DNA from: Burkholderiales bacterium
Lineage (GTDB): Bacteria; Pseudomonadota; Gammaproteobacteria; Burkholderiales; CAIKXV01
Length of the DNA stretch: 13,565 nucleotides
Direction: 5' to 3'
Assembly (NCBI GenBank): GCA_014379045.1
Contig: JACMMK010000433.1
Coordinates: forward strand, 1 to 13,565
Positions within the stretch are counted from its first letter, which is position 1. Each line of letters begins with the position of its first letter. The notes beneath the pieces are model-generated. The model saw only the letters and a list, made by a program, of their open reading frames with translations, ran no database searches and was not told where the DNA came from. The position numbers and the translations under genes were made by a program. This document shows, in pieces, positions 1 through 6,879 of the stretch.

Positions 1-1993
1 CCAGGCGCTGCGCGAGCACGCCGAGGAGCGCGTCGGCGAAGTTGAACGGGTCCATGCCCATGTCGAGCAGGCGGATGATCGACTCGGGAGCGCTGTTCGT
101 GTGCAACGTCGCGAACACCAGGTGTCCGGTGAGCGACGCCTCGATGCCGATCGCGACCGTCTCCTTGTCGCGCATCTCGCCGACCATGATCACGTCGGGA
201 TCGGCGCGCAGGAACGCCTTCATCGCGGTGGCGAAGGTCAGTCCCGCCTTCGGATTCATCTGCACCTGACGCAGCCCGCGCTGGGTGATCTCGACCGGGT
301 CCTCGGCGGTCCAGATCTTGGTCTCGGGTGTGTTGATGTACCCCAGCACCGAGTGCAGCGAAGTCGTCTTCCCTGACCCCGTCGGCCCGCACACGAAGAA
401 CAGTCCGTAGGGCTTGGTGATCACGCCCTTGAGCAAACCGAGGTTGTGCTCGGACAGGCCGAGCTTGTCGAGCGGGATCGGTTCGCCGCCGGCGAGGATA
501 CGCATCACGATATCTTCGACGCCGCCCTGGCTCGGAATCGTCGCGACCCGCAGCTCGATATCGAGCGGGCCCCAGCGCTTGAACTTGATCTTGCCGTCCT
601 GCGGCTTTCGTTTCTCGGAGATGTCGAGGTCGCACATGATCTTCAGGCGCGCGCAGATCGCCTGCCGATAGCTCGAGGGGACCTCGATGTAGTTGTGCAG
701 CGACCCGTCCTTGCGAAACCGGACCAGCAGCTTCTGCTTGCCGGGGCCGGGCTCGACGTGAATGTCCGAGGCGCCCTGGTGATAGGCGTCGACGATGATC
801 TTGTTGACGAGCCGCACGACCTCGTTCTCGGACGCCGCAGAGAGTTCTGCTGCGGCAGAACCATCGTCATCGGTTTCCTGCGCGAGCTCCGACAACAGAT
901 CGCCGACCGACGTGTTGTCGGCCATCGTCTCTGAAGATCCGCCGAACATCTGGCTCATCGTCGCCACGAATTCCCGCTTCGTGGTCACCCGATACTGCAC
1001 CTTCACCTTCGGAAACACGTTCGCGACCTGCCGCGAGCCGCGCACCTTTTCCGGGTCGGTGCAGAGCACGACCAGACCGTCCTTACCTTCTTCGAGCGGC
1101 AGCCAACCGCTCGCGTCGGCGAACTCGCGCCGGATGTTCTTCAGCAGGTCGAGCGGCTTCAGCCGATCGGCCCGGAACGGCTCGTAGGGCACCTGAAAGA
1201 ATTGCGCCAGTGAGTCGCCGAGCAACTGCACCTTCACCTGGAACTCGTCGAGCAGCACGTCTTCGATGTCGAGATTCTTGCGTCGTGACGAGCGCAACGC
1301 GAGCTCCATCTCGTCGGTCGACAGAACGGCCCCGGCCACGAGCTGGTCGTACTTGCCCCGAACCTTGAACGACGGCTGCTTCTGGCGCTGCAGCAGCGCG
1401 ATCGCGAGGGTCTCGGCGAGCTGACGGGCACCGTCTTCGGCCGTCTGCGAAAAGGCACGGCCGGCCTTCGAATTGATGATCTGAATGACCCCGACCAGCG
1501 CGCGCTTCCCCGGATCGCTCGCCGATTCCTTGCTGCTCGATTCGCAGACCGGCACCACCAGCATCTGCTTGGTGCGATAACCGGTGCGCTTGTCGACTTC
1601 TTTCAGGAAATGCAGCTGCGGGCTGAAACGCTTCAACTCGTCGTCGTTGTAGACGTCGTCGATGTTCAGCACCCGCCGCGAACTGGCGACGAACCCCGCG
1701 ATGCTCTGCTCGTTGATCGGCAGCTTGAGGTCCTTGAACGAGTTCAGGCCGGTCTTGACCTTAGATACGATCGAATTGCCATCCTCGGTGGTGACGTAGA
1801 TCGTCAGCCGGTCGGCTTCGAACAGCGTGCAGATCTCCTGCGACAACTCGAGCATGATTTCATCGAGTTCGCTGGTCGCGTGAATCCGGTTCGTGACCGA
1901 CTGCAGGCCCTGCGAAAAACGCAGCTTGTCGGCGAGCTCTGCGCCTGCCGCACCCGGCGGGGCGGCGGGCCGGACTTCGAGCACGCTACTCAT
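1..1993 (-). CDS. GAF-domain GspE/PilB-family secretion or pilus ATPase (3' end outside window)
   Basis: This is a hexameric motor ATPase of the type II secretion/type IV pilus family, acting at the cytoplasmic face of the inner membrane. The frame is open for 664 codons from the ATG at 1993 to the window edge, so the C-terminus is missing, including any zinc tetracysteine that follows QRL in many GspE proteins. A GAF-like domain spans about residues 30-200 and ends in an N-S-K...F...E-D stretch loosely like the NKFDE signature. A GspE N-terminal-like region follows (about 235-345), then the ATPase from about 385. Walker A GPTGSGKTT is at 536-544, the Asp box TAEDPVEI at 562-569, Walker B DVIMVGEMRD at 600-609 and the His box TGHLVFATLHTN at 622-633, all intact. 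It is the last visible gene of the signalling operon, 43 bases after the phosphodiesterase. An N-terminal GAF is not part of classical GspE or PilB, so a regulated motor is likely. Whether it serves a pilus or a secretion system cannot be told here. Confidence 0.9.
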   Translation of the reverse strand, partial: MSSVLEVRPAAPPGAAGAELADKLRFSQGLQSVTNRIHATSELDEIMLELSQEICTLFEADRLTIYVTTEDGNSIVSKVKTGLNSFKDLKLPINEQSIAGFVASSRRVLNIDDVYNDDELKRFSPQLHFLKEVDKRTGYRTKQMLVVPVCESSSKESASDPGKRALVGVIQIINSKAGRAFSQTAEDGARQLAETLAIALLQRQKQPSFKVRGKYDQLVAGAVLSTDEMELALRSSRRKNLDIEDVLLDEFQVKVQLLGDSLAQFFQVPYEPFRADRLKPLDLLKNIRREFADASGWLPLEEGKDGLVVLCTDPEKVRGSRQVANVFPKVKVQYRVTTKREFVATMSQMFGGSSETMADNTSVGDLLSELAQETDDDGSAAAELSAASENEVVRLVNKIIVDAYHQGASDIHVEPGPGKQKLLVRFRKDGSLHNYIEVPSSYRQAICARLKIMCDLDISEKRKPQDGKIKFKRWGPLDIELRVATIPSQGGVEDIVMRILAGGEPIPLDKLGLSEHNLGLLKGVITKPYGLFFVCGPTGSGKTTSLHSVLGYINTPETKIWTAEDPVEITQRGLRQVQMNPKAGLTFATAMKAFLRADPDVIMVGEMRDKETVAIGIEASLTGHLVFATLHTNSAPESIIRLLDMGMDPFNFADALLGVLAQRL

Positions 1994-2036
1994 CGCGCGG
2001 ATTCTTTCAGGTGGGATCGCATCGGCAGGGACAGCA

Positions 2037-2804
2037 TCAGAAGTCGAACTGCTGGAAGGTCAGCAGCATCTGCGGGTTGAACTTGCCGGCGCACGACTGG
2101 ATTTCTTCCATGATGACCTCGTACTCGCCCGGCTTCAAGTGGGTGATGTATATCTCGGCCGGACGTTCCAGTTTTTCCAGCTCGTCGGCGAGCATGTTCG
2201 GGCTGAGATGCTTCGAGGCGCGCGCGAGCTCGTGCTCGCGGTTGCGAAACGCGGTCTCGATGATCAAATAACGCAGGTTGCGGATTTCGTTGACAAGCGG
2301 CCACAGCGCATCGTTGATTGTGGTGTCGCCGGTGAACACGAGGCTCGCACGGCCGCTGTCCAGGTGATAGCCGACCGCCGGCACGACATGGTTCGCCGGC
2401 AGCGGCGTGATGCTGCGCCCGCCGCCGAGGTCGATACGCTCACCGACCACGACCGGCAGGTAATGCATCCACGGGTTGACGGCGTCGGGAATCTGGGCGA
2501 AATCGGGCCAGAGTTTCCAGTTGAACAGGTGTTCCTTCAGGACCTGGATCGTCTCGGGGAGCGCGTGCACGGTCAACGGCTTGTCGCGCATCCAGCCGAC
2601 GGTGTCGACGAGGAACGGCAGCGAGGTCACATGGTCCAGATGCGAATGGGTCAGGAACACGTGATCGATCTCGCGCAGATCTTCGATGGTGAGGTCACCG
2701 ACGCCGGTGCCGGCGTCGAGCAGCACGTCATTGTCCAGCACGAACGAGGTCGTGCGCAGACTGCCGCCGATTCCGCCACTGCAACCCAGCACGCGCAACT
2801 TCAT
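2037..2804 (-). CDS. MBL-fold hydrolase, putative class II cyclic-nucleotide phosphodiesterase
   Basis: A 255-residue cytoplasmic metallo-beta-lactamase-fold protein without a signal peptide. The dinuclear metal site looks complete: HSHLDH at 53-58 (H53, H55, D57, H58), H139 in PANHV, D160 in FTGDT and H222 in ITHLK. The THSHLDHVTSLPFLVD stretch resembles the signature of class II cyclic-nucleotide phosphodiesterases (yeast PDE1 and bacterial CpdP-type), which hydrolyse 3',5'-cAMP or cGMP to the 5'-nucleotide. It follows the adenylate cyclase by only 15 bases, which supports a role in removing cAMP made next door. The ATG at 2804 gives the canonical MKLRVLGCSGG first strand of the fold; no strong Shine-Dalgarno is visible, which fits translational coupling. 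The alternative is an MBL hydrolase with another phosphodiester substrate, such as an RNase Z-like enzyme. The fold is near certain, the substrate is inferred. Confidence 0.85.
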   Translation of the reverse strand: MKLRVLGCSGGIGGSLRTTSFVLDNDVLLDAGTGVGDLTIEDLREIDHVFLTHSHLDHVTSLPFLVDTVGWMRDKPLTVHALPETIQVLKEHLFNWKLWPDFAQIPDAVNPWMHYLPVVVGERIDLGGGRSITPLPANHVVPAVGYHLDSGRASLVFTGDTTINDALWPLVNEIRNLRYLIIETAFRNREHELARASKHLSPNMLADELEKLERPAEIYITHLKPGEYEVIMEEIQSCAGKFNPQMLLTFQQFDF

Positions 2805-2819
2805 TCGGAATGCTCTGTC

Positions 2820-5051
2820 TTATTTCGTCTGGAACACGTACACGCCGTCCCAGCCCACCGGCGGGGGCTCTGCGCGGTAATGCGCGATCCGCTCGACATA
2901 CAACTGATACACCTTCCGGTGCGGCGCGGCTTTCTGCAGGTTCAGCAACTGCACCTCTGCCAGATCCCATTCCTGACTGCGATACAGCTTCAAGGCTTTC
3001 TGGAACAGCGCCGTGTGGTCGACCACGGCACGCTCGATCTCCTCCCGCTTTCCGAGCGGCTCGAAAATCGCCACCGCGTCTTCCTTGCCTTTTACGCACA
3101 CACGGTCGAGCTCGACATACAAAAACTCCGGCGCGGCCCGGCAAACGGCCTCCCCGACGATAATATCAGCGCCATATTCCTTTGTAAGGCCTTCCAGCCG
3201 CGATGCAAGGTTCACTGCGTCACCCATCACGGTGTAGGCGAGGCGTATTTCCGATCCCATGTTGCCTACGCTCATGCGTCCGGTATTTACCCCGACGCCG
3301 ATCTTTATCGGCGGCCAGCCCCGCGCCTTGAACTGATGTTGCAGTTCGGCCAGCGTGCGCTGCATCTCGAGCGCGGCTGCCACGGCGTGGCTAGCGTGCT
3401 GCGGGTCGTCCAGGGGCGCCCCCCAGAACGCCATGATCGCGTCGCCCATGTACTTGTCGATCGTGCCCCGTTGCTTGTAGATGATGCGCGTCAACGGCGT
3501 CAGGAACTCGTTCATCAGGCTCGACAACGCCTTCGGATCGAGGCCTTCGGAGATCGTCGTGAAGCCGCGCACGTCGGTGAAAAGTACCGACAGCTCGCGA
3601 CTCTCGCCCTGCATCGAGAACCGCGTCGGATTCCGGGCCATCTCGTCGACCAGTTCCGGCGGCACGTACTGACCGAACAGGCCGGTGATCTGGCGCTTGC
3701 CGCGCGCTTCGACGAAGAAGCCCCAGGCCATGTTCAGCGTGTAGAGCAGCGCGATCAACGCCAGTCCGGAGGCGATCGGCAGGATCAGGTTGCCGTAGCG
3801 CCAGATGATCAGGTTGATCGCGAGGGCGACCAGACCGGTCGCGGTCGCGACGATCGTTGCCTGGATCGGTGACAGCCAGGGCAGCCACAGGACGAGCAGC
3901 AGCCCGGTCAGCGCGAGGAGCACGAATTCGGCGCCCAGCACATACGGCGGGCGCTGCTTGATCGTGCCGTCGAGCATGCCGGAGATCAGGTTCGCATGGA
4001 TCTCGACGCCGGGGTAGACGGGCGCAACCGGTGTCGAACGCAGGTCGAACAGTCCCGGCGCGCTTGTGCCGACCAGAACGATCCGGTCGGCGAGCGTCTT
4101 CGCATCGACCGTCCCATTCAACACATCGGTCGCCGAGACGTAGGGAAAGCTGCCTTTGTCGCCGCGATACGGGACGTAGCTCGTCACCAGATCATCGACC
4201 GGAATGCGCAGCGGGCCGACTGCGAGCCACTCCAGGCCTGCATAACCACGCGCAAGCCTCGGCTGTGCGGGGTAGCCGGGTTCGATCGACGGCGAGCCGA
4301 GCAGCAGGCGCACGATCGCCAGCGACAACGATTCGTAGTAGGCGCCCTTGAACTCCGCGAGCATCGGCACCCGCCGTGCCACGCCGTCGGCATCGGTGAG
4401 TTGATTGAAATGTCCCGCGGACACGGCAGCGCTCTGCAACGGCGCGAGATTGGCGCCGTAGCCGTTCCAGCGGGTGAAGCGGATGTTGCGGCCAGCGAAC
4501 ATTCCGCCGGCAAGCGCCGGCGTCGGCAACGCGCCCACCGCGAGCGACTGCGCGCCCGCCGGCTCGCCGACATTGGAGAAGTAATAGCCGAGCACGACCG
4601 GGCGGTCGCGAATCCGCGCGGCGAGCAGGCGGTCGAATTCGAGGCGGGGACGAATCTCGCGCAGCGCCGCCTCGAACGGCGCATTGCCCCGCAACTCCCC
4701 GGTCGCCAGCGCCTCGAGCCGCGACAGGCCCGAGCTGTCGTCGGCCTCGGCGAACACGATGTCGAAGCCCACCACCGCGACCCGGTAATGCTCGAACAGG
4801 CGGTCGACCAGCGCCGCGACCTTGTCCCGGCCCCAGGGCCAGCGGCCTTCGACCTGGAGGCTGCGCTCGTCGATGTCGACGATGACGACCCGCGGATCGC
4901 TGCCGCCCGGCATCATCAGGCGCAGTCGCGTGTCGTAGGCGATCGCTTCGAGTTGCTCGATCAGCGGAACCGGCACCCAACGCGCGCAATAGCCCAGAAA
5001 CACCGCGACGATCAGCAAGCCCAGCCCCATGCGCAACAGGTGCTTGCTCAT
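2820..5051 (-). CDS. CHASE2-domain membrane adenylate cyclase (class III)
   Basis: A 743-residue inner-membrane sensor that should convert ATP to cAMP. TM1 is at about 5-25, a periplasmic CHASE2 sensor at about 30-365 with the IDERSL...GRWPW signature near 60-73, three closely spaced TMs at about 371-443, and a class III cyclase domain at about 487-665. Metal ligands D493 (FTDVRGFT) and D537 (GDAIMAFWG) are present. K533 and T607 (YTVMGD) form the Lys/Thr adenine-recognition pair of many bacterial adenylyl cyclases, and N614 and R618 are the transition-state residues. No catalytic residue is missing. The C-terminal 75 residues form a helical, TPR-like tail ending in WDGVYVFQTK. The ATG at 5051 was chosen because it lies 7 bases after the FHA stop and puts TM1 at the N-terminus. 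Extending to 5186 adds 45 low-complexity residues that overlap the FHA gene. The CHASE2 ligand is unknown. Confidence 0.93.
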   Translation of the reverse strand: MSKHLLRMGLGLLIVAVFLGYCARWVPVPLIEQLEAIAYDTRLRLMMPGGSDPRVVIVDIDERSLQVEGRWPWGRDKVAALVDRLFEHYRVAVVGFDIVFAEADDSSGLSRLEALATGELRGNAPFEAALREIRPRLEFDRLLAARIRDRPVVLGYYFSNVGEPAGAQSLAVGALPTPALAGGMFAGRNIRFTRWNGYGANLAPLQSAAVSAGHFNQLTDADGVARRVPMLAEFKGAYYESLSLAIVRLLLGSPSIEPGYPAQPRLARGYAGLEWLAVGPLRIPVDDLVTSYVPYRGDKGSFPYVSATDVLNGTVDAKTLADRIVLVGTSAPGLFDLRSTPVAPVYPGVEIHANLISGMLDGTIKQRPPYVLGAEFVLLALTGLLLVLWLPWLSPIQATIVATATGLVALAINLIIWRYGNLILPIASGLALIALLYTLNMAWGFFVEARGKRQITGLFGQYVPPELVDEMARNPTRFSMQGESRELSVLFTDVRGFTTISEGLDPKALSSLMNEFLTPLTRIIYKQRGTIDKYMGDAIMAFWGAPLDDPQHASHAVAAALEMQRTLAELQHQFKARGWPPIKIGVGVNTGRMSVGNMGSEIRLAYTVMGDAVNLASRLEGLTKEYGADIIVGEAVCRAAPEFLYVELDRVCVKGKEDAVAIFEPLGKREEIERAVVDHTALFQKALKLYRSQEWDLAEVQLLNLQKAAPHRKVYQLYVERIAHYRAEPPPVGWDGVYVFQTK

Positions 5052-5058
5052 GCGGGCT

Positions 5059-5979
5059 TCACGCGGGCTTGTGGAAGAACTCCATCTTGACGCCAGCGAG
5101 TTCGATGATGTCGTGGTCGTGAAGTTGGCGCGGCTGCGCGTCCAACGTGTTGCCGTTGACGCTCGGGTAGAGCGCACCTTCGACATGCGTGATGAAGAAG
5201 CCGTGCGGACGCTTAGTGATCACCGCGACCTGGACACCCGGTTTGCCCAGCGTCGTCAGATTCTTGACCAGGTCGAGTTCCTTGCCGGCGCTCGGACCGG
5301 TGAGGATCTGGATCGCGGCCGGCGCCGGCGGTGTCGGCAACGGCGAAGCGAGGGTGACGCCAGGAGGAGAAAACCCTCCGGAGACCGGTCCGGCAATGCC
5401 CGGTATCGGCTGTCGCTCCGTATTGGTGGCGACCGGCGACGGTGCCGCCGCTGCGTCCCCGGGGCGTCCCATGACGAGCGGGGACAACGGCGGCAGGGGT
5501 GCCGGGGCCGTTGCACTGGCGTCGTTCGCGAAACCCCCGGGTCGGGTCGACGTCGGATCGTTCAAGCCGCCCGGACGCGTCGCGGTCGGGTCGCCGATAC
5601 GGGTGGTGCCCGGGGCACCGGTGCCGGCGGCCACGGCCTGTGGACGCAGCACCATCGTTTTCTCGAAATCGCCGGAGGCCGCCTGCGAGGCCTTTTCGTT
5701 GATGTACTTCAGCTTGTACTTGCCGATTTCGACGACGTCGTTGTTCTGCAGGAAGTGCTTCTTGATCGGGTGCCCGTTGACCGTCGTGCCATTGGTGCTG
5801 CCGAGGTCTTCCAGAAACGAGTCGTTCAGGATCGTGACGATCGCCGCGTGTTCGCCGCTGACCGCAAGATTCTCGATGCGCACATCGTTGTGGGGCTTGC
5901 GCCCGATGGTCGTGCGTTCCTTGACGAGTTCCACCTCGTCCAGAACCTGTCCGTCCACACTGATGATCAACTTCGCCAT
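5059..5979 (-). CDS. FHA-domain phosphothreonine-binding protein with degenerate second FHA
   Basis: A 306-residue soluble adaptor. The N-terminal FHA domain (about 1-95) carries the canonical phosphopeptide-binding residues: G26-R27 in TTIGRKPHND, S41 and H44 in SGEH, and N63-G64 in DLGSTNGTTVNG. A Pro/Ala/Gly/Thr-rich, presumably disordered linker (about 100-220) contains FEKTMVLRP at 105-112 and a tandem DPT-x-TRPGG repeat at 130-149, which are possible kinase targets. A second FHA-like fold (about 222-303) keeps VNGNTL and the HDHDIIELAG strand, but has GK at 245-246 where GR is expected and no clear SxxH, so it probably does not bind pThr in the usual way. The start is supported by a GAGG ribosome-binding site 5 bases before the ATG. 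It lies 17 bases after the PP2C gene and 7 bases before the cyclase gene, in an operon led by a Ser/Thr kinase, so it is the natural reader of that kinase's phosphorylation. Confidence 0.92.
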   Translation of the reverse strand: MAKLIISVDGQVLDEVELVKERTTIGRKPHNDVRIENLAVSGEHAAIVTILNDSFLEDLGSTNGTTVNGHPIKKHFLQNNDVVEIGKYKLKYINEKASQAASGDFEKTMVLRPQAVAAGTGAPGTTRIGDPTATRPGGLNDPTSTRPGGFANDASATAPAPLPPLSPLVMGRPGDAAAAPSPVATNTERQPIPGIAGPVSGGFSPPGVTLASPLPTPPAPAAIQILTGPSAGKELDLVKNLTTLGKPGVQVAVITKRPHGFFITHVEGALYPSVNGNTLDAQPRQLHDHDIIELAGVKMEFFHKPA

Positions 5980-5996
5980 GGCCGCCTCGTTATACC

Positions 5997-6824
5997 TTAT
6001 TTGAGCCAGGACATAAATCGTGAAACCCAGCCCGTTTCCGAAGCAAATCGGTCGTTCACCTGCACCAGCACCACCGATACGTTATCCCGCCCGCCGTAGT
6101 CGTTGGCGGTCTGCACCAGTTGATCGGCGGCCAGTTGCAGGTTGGCCTTCAGCGTCTCGATCGTGCTGTGGATCTCCGCCTCCGGGATCATGTCGGACAG
6201 CCCGTCCGAGCACAGCAGATACGTATCGCCCGGCAGCACTTCATACGTATGGATCTCGGTTTCCACCTCGGGGTCGACCCCGAGCGCGCGCGTGACGAGA
6301 TTCTTGTTCATCGAGTGGCGCGCATCCTCCTTCGAGATCATGCCGCTGTCGATCTGCTCCTGCAGCAGCGAGTGGTCGCGGGTGATCTGCTCGAAGCTGT
6401 CGCCGCGCAGCCGGTACAGGCGCGAGTCGCCGATGTGGGCCACGGTGACGCGGTTGTCCGAAAACAACGCGGTGACCAGCGTCGTACCCATGCCGGCATA
6501 TTGCGGCTGCTTCTGCGCCGACTGAAAAATCGACGCGTTGGCCTTGGTCGACTGCTCGCGCAGGATGCGCTCCGCGCGCGCGGTCACTCCCGGCTCATCG
6601 CGCGCGAGCGTGTCGTCTTCCAGCAGCGCCTTCTTCACCTCTTCGCGGATCAGCGCGACGGCGATGCCGCTCGCGACCTCGCCTGCGTTGTAGCCGCCCA
6701 TGCCGTCGGCGAGCACCGCGAGGCCGATCTGCGGCTCGACCGCGAGACTGTCCTCGTTGTGCGAGCGGACCATGCCCGGATCGGTGCTGCTCACCATCGT
6801 CAGCGCGGTCGTCAGATCGGTCAT
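5997..6824 (-). CDS. PP2C-family serine/threonine protein phosphatase
   Basis: A 275-residue soluble metal-dependent phosphatase. All PP2C motifs are present in order: RSHNED at 20-25 (E24, D25), VLADGMGG at 38-44 (metal ligand D40, G41), GMGTTL at 111-116, VAHIGDSRLYRLR at 128-140, TRDHS near 148-152, LLCSDGLSDMI at 203-213 (D207) and GGRDNVSVVLVQV at 244-256 (D247, N248). It has no TM segment. It presumably dephosphorylates targets of the kinase encoded immediately upstream (55-base gap), the common arrangement of bacterial STPK/PP2C pairs. The ATG at 6824 is chosen because it places the SHNED motif at the usual distance from the N-terminus. A TTG at 6887 would overlap the kinase stop and add 21 Pro/Arg-rich residues. 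Neither start has a clear Shine-Dalgarno, so the start is less certain than the function. Confidence 0.92.
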   Translation of the reverse strand: MTDLTTALTMVSSTDPGMVRSHNEDSLAVEPQIGLAVLADGMGGYNAGEVASGIAVALIREEVKKALLEDDTLARDEPGVTARAERILREQSTKANASIFQSAQKQPQYAGMGTTLVTALFSDNRVTVAHIGDSRLYRLRGDSFEQITRDHSLLQEQIDSGMISKEDARHSMNKNLVTRALGVDPEVETEIHTYEVLPGDTYLLCSDGLSDMIPEAEIHSTIETLKANLQLAADQLVQTANDYGGRDNVSVVLVQVNDRFASETGWVSRFMSWLK

Positions 6825-6879
6825 TGCGGCATCGGATACATCGAAGGGCGGAAGGAAAGCACGGGGTGGTCGGCGCGCA

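Noticed and set aside
1893..3872. Long plus-strand open frame of 659 codons
   Set aside because: It lies opposite three genes with complete catalytic motifs, is rich in Arg/His/Gln/Asp without any recognisable domain, and crosses gene borders. High GC content on the antisense strand explains it.
2820..5051. Guanylate rather than adenylate cyclase
   Set aside because: The purine-recognition positions are Lys533 and Thr607, as in bacterial adenylyl cyclases, not the Glu/Cys-type pair of guanylyl cyclases.
5052..5186. N-terminal extension of the cyclase by 45 residues
   Set aside because: The added stretch is Ser/Thr/Arg-rich, entirely within the FHA coding region, and would push the first TM segment away from the N-terminus.
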